Below are positions 48,803 through 59,004 of a stretch of 64,000 nt of DNA, in pieces. The position numbers and the translations under genes were made by a program. A model generated the notes under the pieces. That model saw only the letters and a program-made list of their open reading frames with translations. It was not told the origin of the DNA and ran no database searches. The stretch spans positions 1 through 64,000 of the forward strand of contig NZ_BMXY01000004.1 in the NCBI RefSeq assembly GCF_014651995.1, given 5' to 3'. The DNA comes from Cognatilysobacter xinjiangensis (lineage in GTDB: Bacteria; Pseudomonadota; Gammaproteobacteria; Xanthomonadales; Xanthomonadaceae). The first letter of the stretch is position 1; every line of letters begins with the position of its first letter.

Positions 48803-50260
48803 ATGAGCCCCAGCCCCGCTTCGCTGCTGACGATCTTCGGCGCCTCCGGCGACCTCGCACAGCGCATGCTGCTGCCCTCGCTGTACGGCCTGCACCGCGA
48901 GCGGCTGCTGCCGCCCGGGCTGCGCATCCTCGGCAGCGCGCGCAGCGAGTTCGACGACGCGGGCTTCCGCGAGAACGTCGCACAGGCCATCGGCCGCTTC
49001 GTGCCGGCCGGCGATCTCAACGACGCCGAGCTGCGTGGCCTGCTGGAACGCGTGCACTACGTGCCGGCGACGCTCGGCGACGAGGCCTCGTTCGCCACGC
49101 TGGGTCAGCGCATCGACGCGCTGCGCGAGGGCGGCGACGCGGTCTACCACCTGTCCACCGCACCGCGTTTCTACGGCGACATCTGCCGCGCGCTGGGCGC
49201 GATGGACCTCGCCGGCCCCGGCACGCGCGTAATGCTGGAAAAGCCGATCGGCCATGACCTCGCCAGCGCGACCGCGATCGACGACGCGGTGGCCGCGGTG
49301 TTCGACGAGGCGCGGATCTTCCGCGTCGACCACTACCTCGGCAAGGACGGCGTGCAGAACCTTCTCGCGCTGCGCTTCGGCAACGCGCTGTTCGAGCCGC
49401 TGTGGAACGCGCGGCACATCCAGCAGGTGCAGATCACCGTCGCCGAAACCGTCGGCGTGGAAGGCCGAGGCGACTACTACGACGACTACGGCGCGATGCG
49501 CGACATGCTGCAGAACCATCTGCTGCAGCTGCTGTGCCTGGTCGCGATGGAGCCGCCCTCGCATTTCGACCCGACGGCGGTACGCAACGAGAAGATCAAG
49601 GTACTGCGCTCGCTGCGGCCGATCGGGCGCGACGAAGTCGCCACCGAGACGGTCGCCGGGCAATACGCGGCCGGTGCGATCGCGGGGCAGGCGGTGCCGG
49701 GCTATCTGGAAGAGCTGGGACGTGCGAGCCGCACCGAAACCTTCGTCGCCATCCGCGCGCAGGTGGACAACTGGCGCTGGGCCGGCGTGCCGTTCTACCT
49801 GCGTACCGGCAAGCGCATGCCACGCCGATCGACCGAGATCTACCTGCAGCTGCGCCAGGTGCCGCATTCGATCTTCGGCGCCGCGCCGCAGCCCAACGCG
49901 CTGGTGATCCGCCTGCAACCGGAGGAACGCATCGAACTGCAGGTGATGAGCAAGACGCCGGGCCTCGACCGCGGCGGCCTGCAGCTCTCGCCGGTCGAGC
50001 TCGACCTCGACATGCACGAGGAATTCGCCGCACATCGCCGCCGTCTCGCGTACGAGCGGCTGTACCTCGATGCGATCGAAGGCAACGGCACGCTCTTCGT
50101 GCGTCGCGACGAAACCGAGGCCGCCTGGCAGTGGGTCGATGCGATCCACGACGGTTGGCGTGCCACCGGCATGCTGCCCAAGCCGTATCCGGCCGGGACC
50201 TGGGGCCCGAGCGCGGCGGCGACGTTGATCGACCGCAAGGGACACAGCTGGCGCGAATGA
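48803..50260 (+). CDS. zwf: Glucose-6-phosphate 1-dehydrogenase
   Basis: Oxidises glucose-6-phosphate to 6-phosphogluconolactone with NADP+, opening both the Entner-Doudoroff and pentose phosphate routes. 485 aa. NADP motif FGASGDLAQR, the active-site signature RVDHYLGKDGVQN, and a substrate region with VMLEKPIGHDL. The start at 48803 (MSPSPASLLTIFGASG) is preferred to the ATG at 48719, whose extra 28 residues are not conserved-looking. First gene of zwf-pgl-edd-glk-eda; its stop overlaps the pgl start (ATGA). Confidence 0.97.
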   Translation: MSPSPASLLTIFGASGDLAQRMLLPSLYGLHRERLLPPGLRILGSARSEFDDAGFRENVAQAIGRFVPAGDLNDAELRGLLERVHYVPATLGDEASFATLGQRIDALREGGDAVYHLSTAPRFYGDICRALGAMDLAGPGTRVMLEKPIGHDLASATAIDDAVAAVFDEARIFRVDHYLGKDGVQNLLALRFGNALFEPLWNARHIQQVQITVAETVGVEGRGDYYDDYGAMRDMLQNHLLQLLCLVAMEPPSHFDPTAVRNEKIKVLRSLRPIGRDEVATETVAGQYAAGAIAGQAVPGYLEELGRASRTETFVAIRAQVDNWRWAGVPFYLRTGKRMPRRSTEIYLQLRQVPHSIFGAAPQPNALVIRLQPEERIELQVMSKTPGLDRGGLQLSPVELDLDMHEEFAAHRRRLAYERLYLDAIEGNGTLFVRRDETEAAWQWVDAIHDGWRATGMLPKPYPAGTWGPSAAATLIDRKGHSWRE

Positions 50261-50973
50261 CGATGGCCTGGGTCGAACACGCCTATCCGGACGGGGACGC
50301 ACTGGCGGCCGCGCTGGCACGCGAGCTGGACGCCGCGGTGCAGGCCGCGCTCGCCACGCGTGGACGCGCGCTGCTCGCGCTCGCCGGCGGGCGCACGCCC
50401 CTGCCGGCCTATCGTGCGCTCGCCAGGCGCTGGCGCGACACGCCCGGCCCCGCGCATATCGTGCTGATACCCACCGACGAGCGCTGCGTGCCCCACGATC
50501 ACCCCAGCTCGAACGTGCGCGAGTTGCGGGAAATATTCGGCGGAACCGCCGTGCGCATCGAAGCGCTCACCACGCACGACGGCGATCCCGCGCGCTCGGA
50601 GCGCTACGCCGCCGCGATGCTTGCCGGGCACAAGGAGCCGTTCGACGCGGTGGTCCTCGGTATGGGCGGCGACGCGCATACCGCGTCGCTGTTCCCGAAC
50701 GCCGGGCAACTGGCGGCGGGGCTGGATCCGTCGACAACGCTTGATGCGCTGCGCATCGACCCCGATCCATTGCCTGTCGAAGCGCCATTCGCACGCATCT
50801 CGCTCACTGCCGCGCGCCTGCTGCGCACCCGCGCGCTGCACCTCGCCCTCGCGGGCGATGCCAAGCGCGACGTACTCGCAGCGGCGATGGCGGATCCGGA
50901 CGCGTTCGAGCGGCCGGTCGCTGCCGTGCTGCATGCGCCGGAGGCGACGGTGCATATCCATTGGAGTCCCTGA
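50257..50973 (+). CDS. pgl: 6-phosphogluconolactonase
   Basis: Hydrolyses 6-phosphogluconolactone to 6-phosphogluconate. 238 aa, of the DevB/SOL family, with [32 protein letters not shown] and [15 protein letters not shown]. The ATG overlaps the zwf stop by 4 bp, and edd begins 1 nt after the pgl stop, so all three are tightly coupled. Confidence 0.96.
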   Translation: MTMAWVEHAYPDGDALAAALARELDAAVQAALATRGRALLALAGGRTPLPAYRALARRWRDTPGPAHIVLIPTDERCVPHDHPSSNVRELREIFGGTAVRIEALTTHDGDPARSERYAAAMLAGHKEPFDAVVLGMGGDAHTASLFPNAGQLAAGLDPSTTLDALRIDPDPLPVEAPFARISLTAARLLRTRALHLALAGDAKRDVLAAAMADPDAFERPVAAVLHAPEATVHIHWSP

Positions 50974-50974
50974 G

Positions 50975-52813
50975 ATGTCCCTGCATCCCACCGTCGAGCG
51001 CGTGACCGAGCGCATCCGCGACAGGAGCGCTGCCACGCGCGCCGCGTATCTCGCCCGCATGGCCTCGATGCGCCACGACGGCCCGGCGCGCGGCGCGCTG
51101 GGCTGCGGCAACCTCGCGCACGGCTTCGCCGCGGCCGGCGCGGACAAGCCCCACCTGCGCGGGCAGGTCGGCCCGAACATCGGCATCGTCACCAGCTACA
51201 ACGACATGCTGTCGGCGCACCAGCCGTTCGAGAACTTCCCGGTGCTGATCCGCGCGATCGCGCGCGCGAACGGCGCAAGCGCGCAGGTCGCCGGCGGCGT
51301 GCCGGCGATGTGCGACGGCATCACGCAGGGCCGCTTCGGCATGGAGCTGTCGTTGTTCTCGCGCGACGCGATCGCGCTCGGCACCGCGATCGCGCTGAGC
51401 CACGACATGTTCGACGGCATGCTGCTGCTCGGCATCTGCGACAAGATCGTGCCGGGGCTGCTGATCGGCGCGCTGAGCTGGGGCCACCTGCCGTGCATCC
51501 TCGTGCCCGCGGGGCCGATGCCATCGGGCATCCCGAACAAGGAGAAGGCGCGCATCCGCCAGCTGCATGCCGAGGGCAAGGTCGGCTACGACGAACTGCT
51601 CGACGCCGAAGCCGCCAGCTACCACACCGCCGGCACCTGCACGTTCTACGGCACCGCGAACTCCAACCAGATGCTGATGGAGGTGATGGGCCTGCACATG
51701 CCGGGCACCGCCTTCGTCAACCCGGGCACTTCGCTGCGCGACGCGCTCACCGTCGCCGCCACCGAGCGTGTTCTGCGCATCACCGCACTGGGCGACGAGT
51801 ACACGCCGCTCTGCGACGTCGTTGACGAGCGCTCGATCGTCAATGCGATGGTCGGCCTCGCCGCGACCGGCGGCTCGACCAACCACGCGATCCACCTCGT
51901 CGCCATCGCGCGCGCGGCCGGCATCCGCATCGACTGGGACGATCTCGACGAACTCTCCCGCGTGACGCCGCTCTTGGCGCGCGTCTATCCGAACGGCGAG
52001 GCCGACGTGAACGCATTCGAGGCCGCGGGCGGCGTCGCCTTCGTGATCCGCGAACTGCTCGACGGCGGCCTGCTGCACGAGGACGTGCGGACGGTGCACG
52101 GCGGCAGCCTGCGCGACCAGGCCCGGCAGCCGTATCTCGATGGCACGCAGCTGAAGTGGGCCGATGCACCGGTGCAGTCGCGCGATCCGTCGGTCGTGCG
52201 ATCGCTCGCCGAGCCGTTCGATGCCGAGGGCGGCCTGCGCCGGCTGCAGGGCAATCTCGGCCGTGCGGTGGTGAAGGTGTCGGCAGTCGCGCCGGAGCAT
52301 CGTGTCATCGAAGCGCCGGTGCAGGTGTTCGAGGCGCAGGAAGCGCTGCTCGACGCATTCCGCGCCGGCCTGCTCGAGGGCGACTTCATCGCCGTGGTGC
52401 GCGGGCAGGGCCCGAAGGCCAATGGCATGCCGGAGCTGCACAAGCTCACGCCGACGCTGTCGGTGCTGCAGGACCGTGGCCAGAAGGTCGCGCTGCTCAC
52501 CGATGGCCGCATGTCGGGCGCATCGGGCAAGGTTCTCGCGGCGATCCATCTCACGCCTGAAGCGGCCGACGGTGGGCCGATCGCACGGTTGCAGCCGGGC
52601 GACGTGGTGCGCATCGATTCGGACGCCGGCACCGTCGACGTGCTCGTCGACGAAGGCGCATTCGCCGCACGTACGCCGCATCGCACCGACCTCTCCGCCA
52701 ACCGCACCGGCATGGGCCGCGAGCTGTTCGCGCTGATGCGCCGCGAAGTCGGCAGCGCGGAGGAGGGCGCGTGCGCGCTGCTCGACGCGAGCGATCGGGA
52801 ACTCGCCGGATGA
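50975..52813 (+). CDS. edd: 6-phosphogluconate dehydratase
   Basis: 612-aa [4Fe-4S] IlvD/Edd-family enzyme that dehydrates 6-phosphogluconate to KDPG. Cys residues in [12 protein letters not shown] and [15 protein letters not shown] and the later [18 protein letters not shown] block are family signatures. Start ATG at 50975, 1 nt after the pgl stop. Its stop overlaps glk by 4 bp. Confidence 0.97.
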   Translation: MSLHPTVERVTERIRDRSAATRAAYLARMASMRHDGPARGALGCGNLAHGFAAAGADKPHLRGQVGPNIGIVTSYNDMLSAHQPFENFPVLIRAIARANGASAQVAGGVPAMCDGITQGRFGMELSLFSRDAIALGTAIALSHDMFDGMLLLGICDKIVPGLLIGALSWGHLPCILVPAGPMPSGIPNKEKARIRQLHAEGKVGYDELLDAEAASYHTAGTCTFYGTANSNQMLMEVMGLHMPGTAFVNPGTSLRDALTVAATERVLRITALGDEYTPLCDVVDERSIVNAMVGLAATGGSTNHAIHLVAIARAAGIRIDWDDLDELSRVTPLLARVYPNGEADVNAFEAAGGVAFVIRELLDGGLLHEDVRTVHGGSLRDQARQPYLDGTQLKWADAPVQSRDPSVVRSLAEPFDAEGGLRRLQGNLGRAVVKVSAVAPEHRVIEAPVQVFEAQEALLDAFRAGLLEGDFIAVVRGQGPKANGMPELHKLTPTLSVLQDRGQKVALLTDGRMSGASGKVLAAIHLTPEAADGGPIARLQPGDVVRIDSDAGTVDVLVDEGAFAARTPHRTDLSANRTGMGRELFALMRREVGSAEEGACALLDASDRELAG

Positions 52814-53781
52814 CGGCGGTCGGGCTGGTCGCCGACATCGGCGGCACCAACGCGCGCTTCGCGCTGGTCGAGCTCGATTCGCCCACGCCGCGGCTGCACG
52901 ACATGAAGGCGCTGCGCGGCAGCGACTACGCGAGCCTGCACGAGGCCTGCGTGCATTACCTCGACGGTGTGCAAGCCACGCCGAGCCACGCCGCCTTCGC
53001 CATCGCCTCGCCGATCAAGGGCGACGACGAGGTGCGCATGACCAACCGCGCCTGGTCGTTCCGACGCAGCGAGCTCGAGCGCGCACTCGGCCTCGAACAC
53101 CTGTGCGTGCTCAACGACTTCGGTGCCGTCGCGCGGGCGATTCCTGCGCTTGCGGCGGATGATGTCGTGCCTCTCTACGGCGATACCTCGCTGCCGCCCG
53201 CATCACCCGTCACCGTGATGGGCCCGGGCACCGGCCTCGGCGTCGCGTTGCTGCTGGGCGACGCGACGCGCGGCTGGCAGGCCATCGAAACCGAAGGCGG
53301 GCATGCGACGTTCGCGCCGATCGACGACGAGGACCGGCGCATCGTCGCCCGCGTCGATGCGCTGTACGGGCGTACGTCGAACGAGCGCGTGCTCTGCGGC
53401 GAAGGCCTCGCGCGCATCGACGCGGTGCTGCGCGATGCCGGCGGCGACGCGCTGCGCGAGCCGGCCGACATCGTCCGTCTCGCCACCGAAGGCGAAGACG
53501 ACTCGGCGCGCCGCGCGCTTGCACGCTTCTGCGCGATCCTCGGCTCGGTCTGCGGCGACATCGCACTGACCCACGGCGCGCATGCCCTGATGATCGCCGG
53601 CGGCATCGTGCCGCGCTTCGTACCGTTCCTTCGCCGCAGCGCGTTCCGCGAACGCTTCCTCGCCAAGGGCCGCTTCGCCGCCTACGTGGAGAACGTCGCG
53701 ATCCACGTCGTCACCCATCCGCAGCCCGGCCTCCTGGGTGCCGCCGCCGCGCTGCGCGACCGACTGGAGCACACACGATGA
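52810..53781 (+). CDS. glk: Glucokinase
   Basis: 323-aa bacterial-type glucokinase that phosphorylates cytosolic glucose. N-terminal ATP motif [15 protein letters not shown], catalytic Asp in [10 protein letters not shown], phosphate loop [13 protein letters not shown], and EGGHATFAP. Overlaps edd upstream and eda downstream by 4 bp each. Its inclusion in the Entner-Doudoroff operon suggests free glucose, not a PTS product, is the main substrate. Confidence 0.96.
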   Translation: MTAVGLVADIGGTNARFALVELDSPTPRLHDMKALRGSDYASLHEACVHYLDGVQATPSHAAFAIASPIKGDDEVRMTNRAWSFRRSELERALGLEHLCVLNDFGAVARAIPALAADDVVPLYGDTSLPPASPVTVMGPGTGLGVALLLGDATRGWQAIETEGGHATFAPIDDEDRRIVARVDALYGRTSNERVLCGEGLARIDAVLRDAGGDALREPADIVRLATEGEDDSARRALARFCAILGSVCGDIALTHGAHALMIAGGIVPRFVPFLRRSAFRERFLAKGRFAAYVENVAIHVVTHPQPGLLGAAAALRDRLEHTR

Positions 53782-54431
53782 TCTGGACACCGGAAACCCG
53801 CGCCACGCGCGTGGATGACATCCTCGCGCAGGCGCCCGTGCTGCCCGTGCTCGCCATCGACCGCGTCGAGGACGCCGTGCCGCTGGCACGCGCACTGGTC
53901 GACGCCGGCCTGCGCGTGCTCGAGGTGACGCTGCGCACCCCGGTGGCGCTCGACGCCATGCGCGCGATCGTGGACGAGGTGCCGGATGCGATCGTCGGCG
54001 CCGGCACGATGCTGCGCGCGGAGGATTTCCGCGCCGTCGAGGCCACGGGCGCGGTCTTCGGCATCGCGCCGGGCACCACGCCCGCGCTGTACGAAGCCGC
54101 CGAACTCACCGCGCTCGCATTCATACCGGCCGTCGCGACCGCGAGCGAGCTGATGTGCGGCATGGAGCGCGGCTACCGGCGCTTCAAGTTCTTCCCCGCC
54201 GAGGCGGCGGGCGGCATCACGGCGCTGAAGGCCTTCGCCGGCCCGTTCGCCGACGTGCGCTTCTGCCCTACCGGCGGCATCGACGCGTCGAAGGCCCGCG
54301 GCTATCTCGCGCTGAGGAACGTGGCGACGGTGGGCGGCTCGTGGATGGTGCCGACCGATGCGCTGGCTTCGCGCGACTGGGACGGCATCGCACGGCTCGC
54401 GCGCGAGGCGGCCGTCCTGCGCGCGGCCTGA
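53778..54431 (+). CDS. eda: KDPG/KHG aldolase
   Basis: Class I aldolase of 217 aa that splits 2-keto-3-deoxy-6-phosphogluconate to pyruvate and glyceraldehyde-3-phosphate. The Schiff-base Lys lies in RFKFFPAEAAGG, with the catalytic Glu in LRVLEVTLRTP. Last gene of the zwf-pgl-edd-glk-eda run. The convergent small ORF at 54441-54569 begins 10 nt downstream of its stop. Confidence 0.97.
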   Translation: MIWTPETRATRVDDILAQAPVLPVLAIDRVEDAVPLARALVDAGLRVLEVTLRTPVALDAMRAIVDEVPDAIVGAGTMLRAEDFRAVEATGAVFGIAPGTTPALYEAAELTALAFIPAVATASELMCGMERGYRRFKFFPAEAAGGITALKAFAGPFADVRFCPTGGIDASKARGYLALRNVATVGGSWMVPTDALASRDWDGIARLAREAAVLRAA

Positions 54432-54440
54432 CGCGGCGCC

Positions 54441-54569
54441 TCAGCGCGCGCGGCGGCCCGGACGGGACAGCGCCCGCGCCAGCCAGACGCCGCCGAGCAC
54501 GGCGATGGCGGCCGCCGACACCAGCAGCAGGGTGACAGGCGCGTGGTCCAGGGAGAGCTGCAGGATCAT
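54441..54569 (-). CDS. Candidate small single-pass membrane protein, 42 aa
   Basis: The minus strand encodes MILQLSLDHAPVTLLLVSAA followed by AIAVLGGVWLARALSRPGRRAR: one hydrophobic helix (about residues 11-32) with a short N-terminus and a positively charged C-terminus. It fits the pattern of small inner-membrane proteins with the basic tail inside. It lies in the otherwise empty eda-lacI gap (54432-54732), 164 bp downstream of the lacI-type gene stop. The evidence is only composition and position, with no strong SD visible; in the rest of that gap I see nothing. Confidence 0.45.
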   Translation of the reverse strand: MILQLSLDHAPVTLLLVSAAAIAVLGGVWLARALSRPGRRAR

Positions 54570-54732
54570 GCGGCCATCATAGACGCGGACCGCTGCCGGC
54601 CGGGGTCGCGGCGTCGGCAGTCTTCAGCTTGGGCACGCGGGCGATGCGAGGCGTCGCGGCGCCGGTACCGTGACGTCGCCCGAACGCGCGTCTAGCCGCC
54701 TGATCGAGGCGGCATTCACTGCATGGTCGGGC

Positions 54733-55317
54733 TCAGGCCGGCGCCGGTTCCGCGGCTGCCGGCGGCACCGGCGTCCCGCCACCGATCTTCCGCATCAACT
54801 CGTCGACCAGGGCACCGCCCGTCGCCACGCCGTGCCCGGGCGGTGCCGCGTAGCCCACCATCGGGATGCCCGAACGCGCCAGCACCGCCCGCCGCTCGCA
54901 CGCGGCGTGGTCTTCGCCGTCACCGAGCAGGATCAGCCCATCCGCCCGCGTCGGGTCGCCGTAATCGATTTCCCACCCGTCCGAGCGCTGGCGGACCGCC
55001 ACCAGCAGTTCGCGGTGACGCGCCTCGCAGGCCCGGCTGATCGGCCCCAGCAGCGCCAGGAATGCCGGGTCGACGCGCGGCCCGTCGGACGTGGCCGACT
55101 CGAACAGCAGCAGCGCCAGCAGGCCCGAGCTGCGCGTGCGCAGGCCGGAAGCACGACGGTCGACCCGGTAGCCGAGCTCGCGGACCACCGCCTCGACCCG
55201 CCGGCGCGTCTCCTCGCTCACCCGCGCGCCGCCGCGCAGCACGCGCGAGACGGTCGCCTGCGATACGCCGGCCCGGTAGGCGATGTCGAAGGAGGTCGGC
55301 CTGGATCGCGTCGTCAT
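54733..55317 (-). CDS. Internally deleted LacI-family transcription regulator
   Basis: 194-aa protein. Residues 1-60 are a complete LacI HTH and hinge (SFDIAYRAGVSQATVSRVLRG ... RVDRRASGLRTRSSG), and 64-157 are the start of the periplasmic-binding-type effector domain. After GIPMVGYAAPPGHG the sequence jumps to ALVDELMRKIGGG, which looks like the very C-terminus of a full-length LacI protein (LVD.LLR.I.GE). About 140-150 residues of effector and dimer core are absent (full length about 335-340). It faces the Entner-Doudoroff operon, whose relatives in xanthomonads are controlled by similar regulators, so it may be a remnant or a constitutive mini-regulator. The deletion point is about 54810-54840. 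Confidence 0.8.
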   Translation of the reverse strand: MTTRSRPTSFDIAYRAGVSQATVSRVLRGGARVSEETRRRVEAVVRELGYRVDRRASGLRTRSSGLLALLLFESATSDGPRVDPAFLALLGPISRACEARHRELLVAVRQRSDGWEIDYGDPTRADGLILLGDGEDHAACERRAVLARSGIPMVGYAAPPGHGVATGGALVDELMRKIGGGTPVPPAAAEPAPA

Positions 55318-55512
55318 GCGGGATCGAGTGTAGTGGCCGCCGGCGGCCGTGGCCGACCCCTGCCATGGGTCATGGCTGGAAAAGCCGCTTCGACGCCCGC
55401 ATGGACATGGTTCAGGCCGGTGCGGCCGGTTTTACCCGCAGTGAACGGGTCGATCGGCATGATTCGCTGTTATTCGTGCCATGAATGCAACGCTTCGGAA
55501 CTTCCGGACCCT

Positions 55513-55539
55513 TTAGCAGTCCAAGTACCCGACTGCTAA
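55513..55539 (+). promoter_or_regulatory. CIRCE-like inverted repeat (HrcA operator) in front of rpoH
   Basis: TTAGCAGTC (55513-55521), nine nucleotides, then GACTGCTAA (55531-55539). The arms are perfect inverted repeats with the 9-nt spacer of CIRCE. The CIRCE consensus is TTAGCACTC-N9-GAGTGCTAA, so 16 of 18 arm positions match, and the two differences are a symmetric compensatory change. It ends 10 nt before the rpoH ATG, so HrcA binding would block rpoH transcription, and the RNA hairpin may affect translation as well. Confidence 0.8.
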
Positions 55540-55549
55540 CCTAGAGCCT

Positions 55550-56437
<888 letters not shown>

Positions 56438-56463
56438 GCGCTCCCGCACGATGTTCTGGTGGG

Positions 56464-56492
56464 CGGCCCGGGAAACCGGGCCGTTCGCATTT
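56464..56492 (+). terminator. Probable terminator after rpoH
   Basis: An 8-bp stem CGGCCCGG (56464-56471) / CCGGGCCG (56476-56483) with a GAAA tetraloop is followed by TTCGCATTT. The stable tetraloop and T-rich tail suggest termination 27 nt after the rpoH stop. Confidence 0.6.
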
Positions 56493-56580
56493 GCGGGGCA
56501 CGCGTGGCACGACGCACCGCCGCTCACGCGCCATGCCGACGCCGTCGGCTATACCGATGCACTCCGTCCGGAGCACATGC

Positions 56581-56904
56581 ATGGAACCGTCGCCGCCCGT
56601 CCATCTCGATCCCGCGACCGCGGCCGGCGAGGTCAGCCTGCGCTTCGACCGCTGGTTCGCCGAGCACCAGTTGCAGCTTCCGCCCGAGACGCGCGCGCAG
56701 TTCGTACAGATGGGCGTGGAAGCGCTGGAACGCTGGCCTGACCGCTCGACCGGCGACGTGCTCGACGAGCTGATCTCCGAACTCGATCAGCGCCTGTTCG
56801 CGATCGCCGAGGAGCAGACGCGTGCCGGCCGCGACGATCGCGAGCCACGCCGCGGCGCGTCCGGTCTCGGTCGTTTCTTCCGGCGCCGCGAACGCCCGCA
56901 CTGA
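56581..56904 (+). CDS. Hypothetical protein, 107 aa
   Basis: Small acidic helical protein starting MEPSPPVHLDPATAAGEVSLRF and ending with a basic RGASGLGRFFRRRERPH tail. No domain recognised. Its stop overlaps the kptA start by 1 nt (TGATG), so it is translated together with kptA. Short, but the operon position argues for a real gene. Confidence 0.72.
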   Translation: MEPSPPVHLDPATAAGEVSLRFDRWFAEHQLQLPPETRAQFVQMGVEALERWPDRSTGDVLDELISELDQRLFAIAEEQTRAGRDDREPRRGASGLGRFFRRRERPH

Positions 56905-57497
56905 TGCGGCCCGAGCGGGTCCGGCAGAGCCGCTTCCTCAGCCGCGTGCTGCGACATGCGCCGGACGCGATCGATCTGTCGCTCGACGACGCCGGTTGGG
57001 CCGACATCGACGCCTTGATCGCGCAGGCGAACGCGCATGGCGTGGCGCTCGACCGCGTCGCGATCGACGAGATCGTCGCCGCCAATGACAAGCAGCGCTA
57101 CGCCATCGACGACAGCGGCACGCGCATCCGCGCGCGGCAAGGACATTCGATCGCGGTGGATCTCGGACTCGTGCCGGTCGAACCGCCGGCGCGCCTGTTC
57201 CACGGCACCGCGACGCGGCACCTGCGCTCGATCCTGCGCGACGGCCTGCATCGTGGCCGCCGCATGCACGTACACCTGTCTACCGACGCGGACACGGCGC
57301 GACGCGTCGGCTCGCGACACGGCATGCCCGCGGTGCTCGGCGTCCGCGCGCATGCGATGCATGCGGCCGGCCACGTGTTCCTGCGTGCGGAGAACGGCGT
57401 CTGGCTGGTCGATCGCGTGCCGCGTGGCTTCATCGAGTACCCGCTCGCGGGAGCCGGGTCATCGGTGCCGGCAGAAACGACGGACGAAGCGTCGTGA
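56904..57497 (+). CDS. kptA: RNA 2'-phosphotransferase (Tpt1/KptA family)
   Basis: 197-aa homologue of yeast Tpt1, which removes an internal 2'-phosphate from RNA by transfer to NAD+. The N-terminal winged-helix part has SRFLSRVLRHAPDAIDLSLDDAGWADID-type sequence. The ADP-ribosyltransferase part has LFHGTATRHLRSILRDGLHRG and HVHLSTD. As bacteria lack the tRNA ligase that makes 2'-phosphates, its natural RNA substrate is uncertain. It is the middle gene of a three-gene overlap cluster with a hypothetical protein and a phosphoesterase. Confidence 0.93.
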   Translation: MRPERVRQSRFLSRVLRHAPDAIDLSLDDAGWADIDALIAQANAHGVALDRVAIDEIVAANDKQRYAIDDSGTRIRARQGHSIAVDLGLVPVEPPARLFHGTATRHLRSILRDGLHRGRRMHVHLSTDADTARRVGSRHGMPAVLGVRAHAMHAAGHVFLRAENGVWLVDRVPRGFIEYPLAGAGSSVPAETTDEAS

Positions 57498-57955
57498 TGC
57501 ACATCGGCCTGATCTCCGACACGCACGGCCTGATGCGCCCCGAAGCGCTCGATGCGTTGCAGGGCTGCGAGCGCATCCTGCACGCGGGCGACATCGGCGA
57601 TCCGGCAGTCCTCGATGCGCTTGGCCGCATCGCGCCGGTCACCGCCATCCGGGGCAACAACGACACCGCGGAGTGGGCGCGCGAGCTTCCCGAAACGCGC
57701 GTATTACGGCTCGGCGAGGTCGCCGTCTACATGATGCACGACCTCAAGGAACTGACGGCACGGCCCGCGGGCGCGCCCGTCGACGTCATCGTCGCAGGAC
57801 ATTCCCACAAACCGCTGGTCGAAACGCGCGACGGCGTGTTGATCGTCAATCCGGGCAGCGCGGGGCGCCGACGCTTCCGCCTGCCGATCACCGTGGCGCG
57901 GCTGCGTATCGATGGCCGCCGTGTGGAGGCGGCCATCGTCGAGCTCGACGTCTGA
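57497..57955 (+). CDS. YfcE/MJ0936-type metallophosphoesterase
   Basis: Phosphoesterase of about 152 aa with the calcineurin-like metal motifs IGLISDTHG, HAGDIGD, RGNND and GHSHKP, and the conserved NPGSAGRRR near the C-terminus. YfcE relatives hydrolyse phosphodiesters in vitro; the physiological substrate is not known. The TGATG overlap with kptA gives the start at 57497; GTG at 57494 is a weaker option. Pairing with kptA suggests a possible role in nucleotide or RNA end chemistry, which is inference. Confidence 0.92.
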   Translation: MHIGLISDTHGLMRPEALDALQGCERILHAGDIGDPAVLDALGRIAPVTAIRGNNDTAEWARELPETRVLRLGEVAVYMMHDLKELTARPAGAPVDVIVAGHSHKPLVETRDGVLIVNPGSAGRRRFRLPITVARLRIDGRRVEAAIVELDV

Positions 57956-57997
57956 CGCGCGATACGCGAGGCGGCCCGCGGGCCCCGTCGCTGTCGA

Positions 57998-58948
57998 TCA
58001 ACCGAGGCGCGCGGCGAGCCGCTGTTCCAGCTTCACCTGGTCCTGCGCGAACTTGCGGATGCCCTCGGCGAGCTTCTCGGTCGCCATCGCGTCCTCGTTG
58101 TGCTGCCAGCGGAACGCGGGCTCGTCGATGCGCGCGGGCGCGGCCTCGCGTGCGCCATCGTCGACCAGCGCCGGTTGCAGCGCCGCATCGCCGGCCTGCA
58201 GCTCGGCGAGCAGCTCCGGCGAGATGGTCAGGCGATCGCAGCCGGCGAGCGCCGTGATCTGGCCGGTGTTGCGGAAGCTCGCGCCCATCACCACGGTGTC
58301 GTAGCCGTGCCGCTTGTACCACTGCCAGATGCGCGTGACCGACTGCACGCCCGGGTCGTCCTGCGGCGTGGCCGGCTTGGCTGCGCCGCCCGCGATGTGC
58401 CAGTCGTAGATGCGGCCCACGAACGGCGAAATCAGGAATACGCCGGCCTCGGCGCAGGCCACGGCCTGCGCGAACGAGAACAGCAGCGTGAGGTTGCAGT
58501 GGATGCCTTCGCGCTCCAGGCGCTCGGCCGCGCGGATGCCTTCCCACGTCGAGGCGATCTTGATCAGCAGGCGGTCGCGGCCGATGCCCGCGGCTTCGTA
58601 CAGCTCGACCAGGCGGTGCGCCTTGGCGACCGTGGCCTCGCTGTCGAAGCTCAGGCGCGCGTCGACCTCGGTGGAAACGCGGCCCGGGATCAGCTTGAGG
58701 ATCTCGCCACCGATGGCGACGGCGAGGCGGTCGGACGCGTCGGCGATGCGGGCGTCGCGATCCGCGCCCTGCGCGTCGGCGACGGCGGCCTCGAGCAGCG
58801 GCGCATAGCCGGGCAGGCCGGCGGCCTTGAGCAGCAGCGAGGGGTTGGTCGTGGCGTCGAGCGGACGGAAACGGGCGATGGCCTCGATGTCGCCGGTGTC
58901 GGCGACGATCGTGGAGTGCTGGCGGAGGGATTCGAGAAGACTGGTCAT
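57998..58948 (-). CDS. tal: Transaldolase
   Basis: 316-aa class I transaldolase (TalB type) of the non-oxidative pentose phosphate pathway. The start [32 protein letters not shown], and the Schiff-base Lys in [17 protein letters not shown] are family features. It is convergent with the kptA cluster and lies 4 kb from the Entner-Doudoroff operon, which also feeds glyceraldehyde-3-phosphate. Confidence 0.97.
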   Translation of the reverse strand: MTSLLESLRQHSTIVADTGDIEAIARFRPLDATTNPSLLLKAAGLPGYAPLLEAAVADAQGADRDARIADASDRLAVAIGGEILKLIPGRVSTEVDARLSFDSEATVAKAHRLVELYEAAGIGRDRLLIKIASTWEGIRAAERLEREGIHCNLTLLFSFAQAVACAEAGVFLISPFVGRIYDWHIAGGAAKPATPQDDPGVQSVTRIWQWYKRHGYDTVVMGASFRNTGQITALAGCDRLTISPELLAELQAGDAALQPALVDDGAREAAPARIDEPAFRWQHNEDAMATEKLAEGIRKFAQDQVKLEQRLAARLG

Positions 58949-59004
58949 GGCGCGATTGTCGCCCAGACCGCGGCGCCGTCCTATGAAGGCCGGCGCCGCT
59001 ATCG

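Noticed and set aside
55318-55512. Short dyads (ACCCG/CGGGT) between the LacI-type gene and rpoH as a LacI operator
   Set aside because: The arms are only 5 bp and common in GC-rich DNA; no repeated copy was found in front of zwf.
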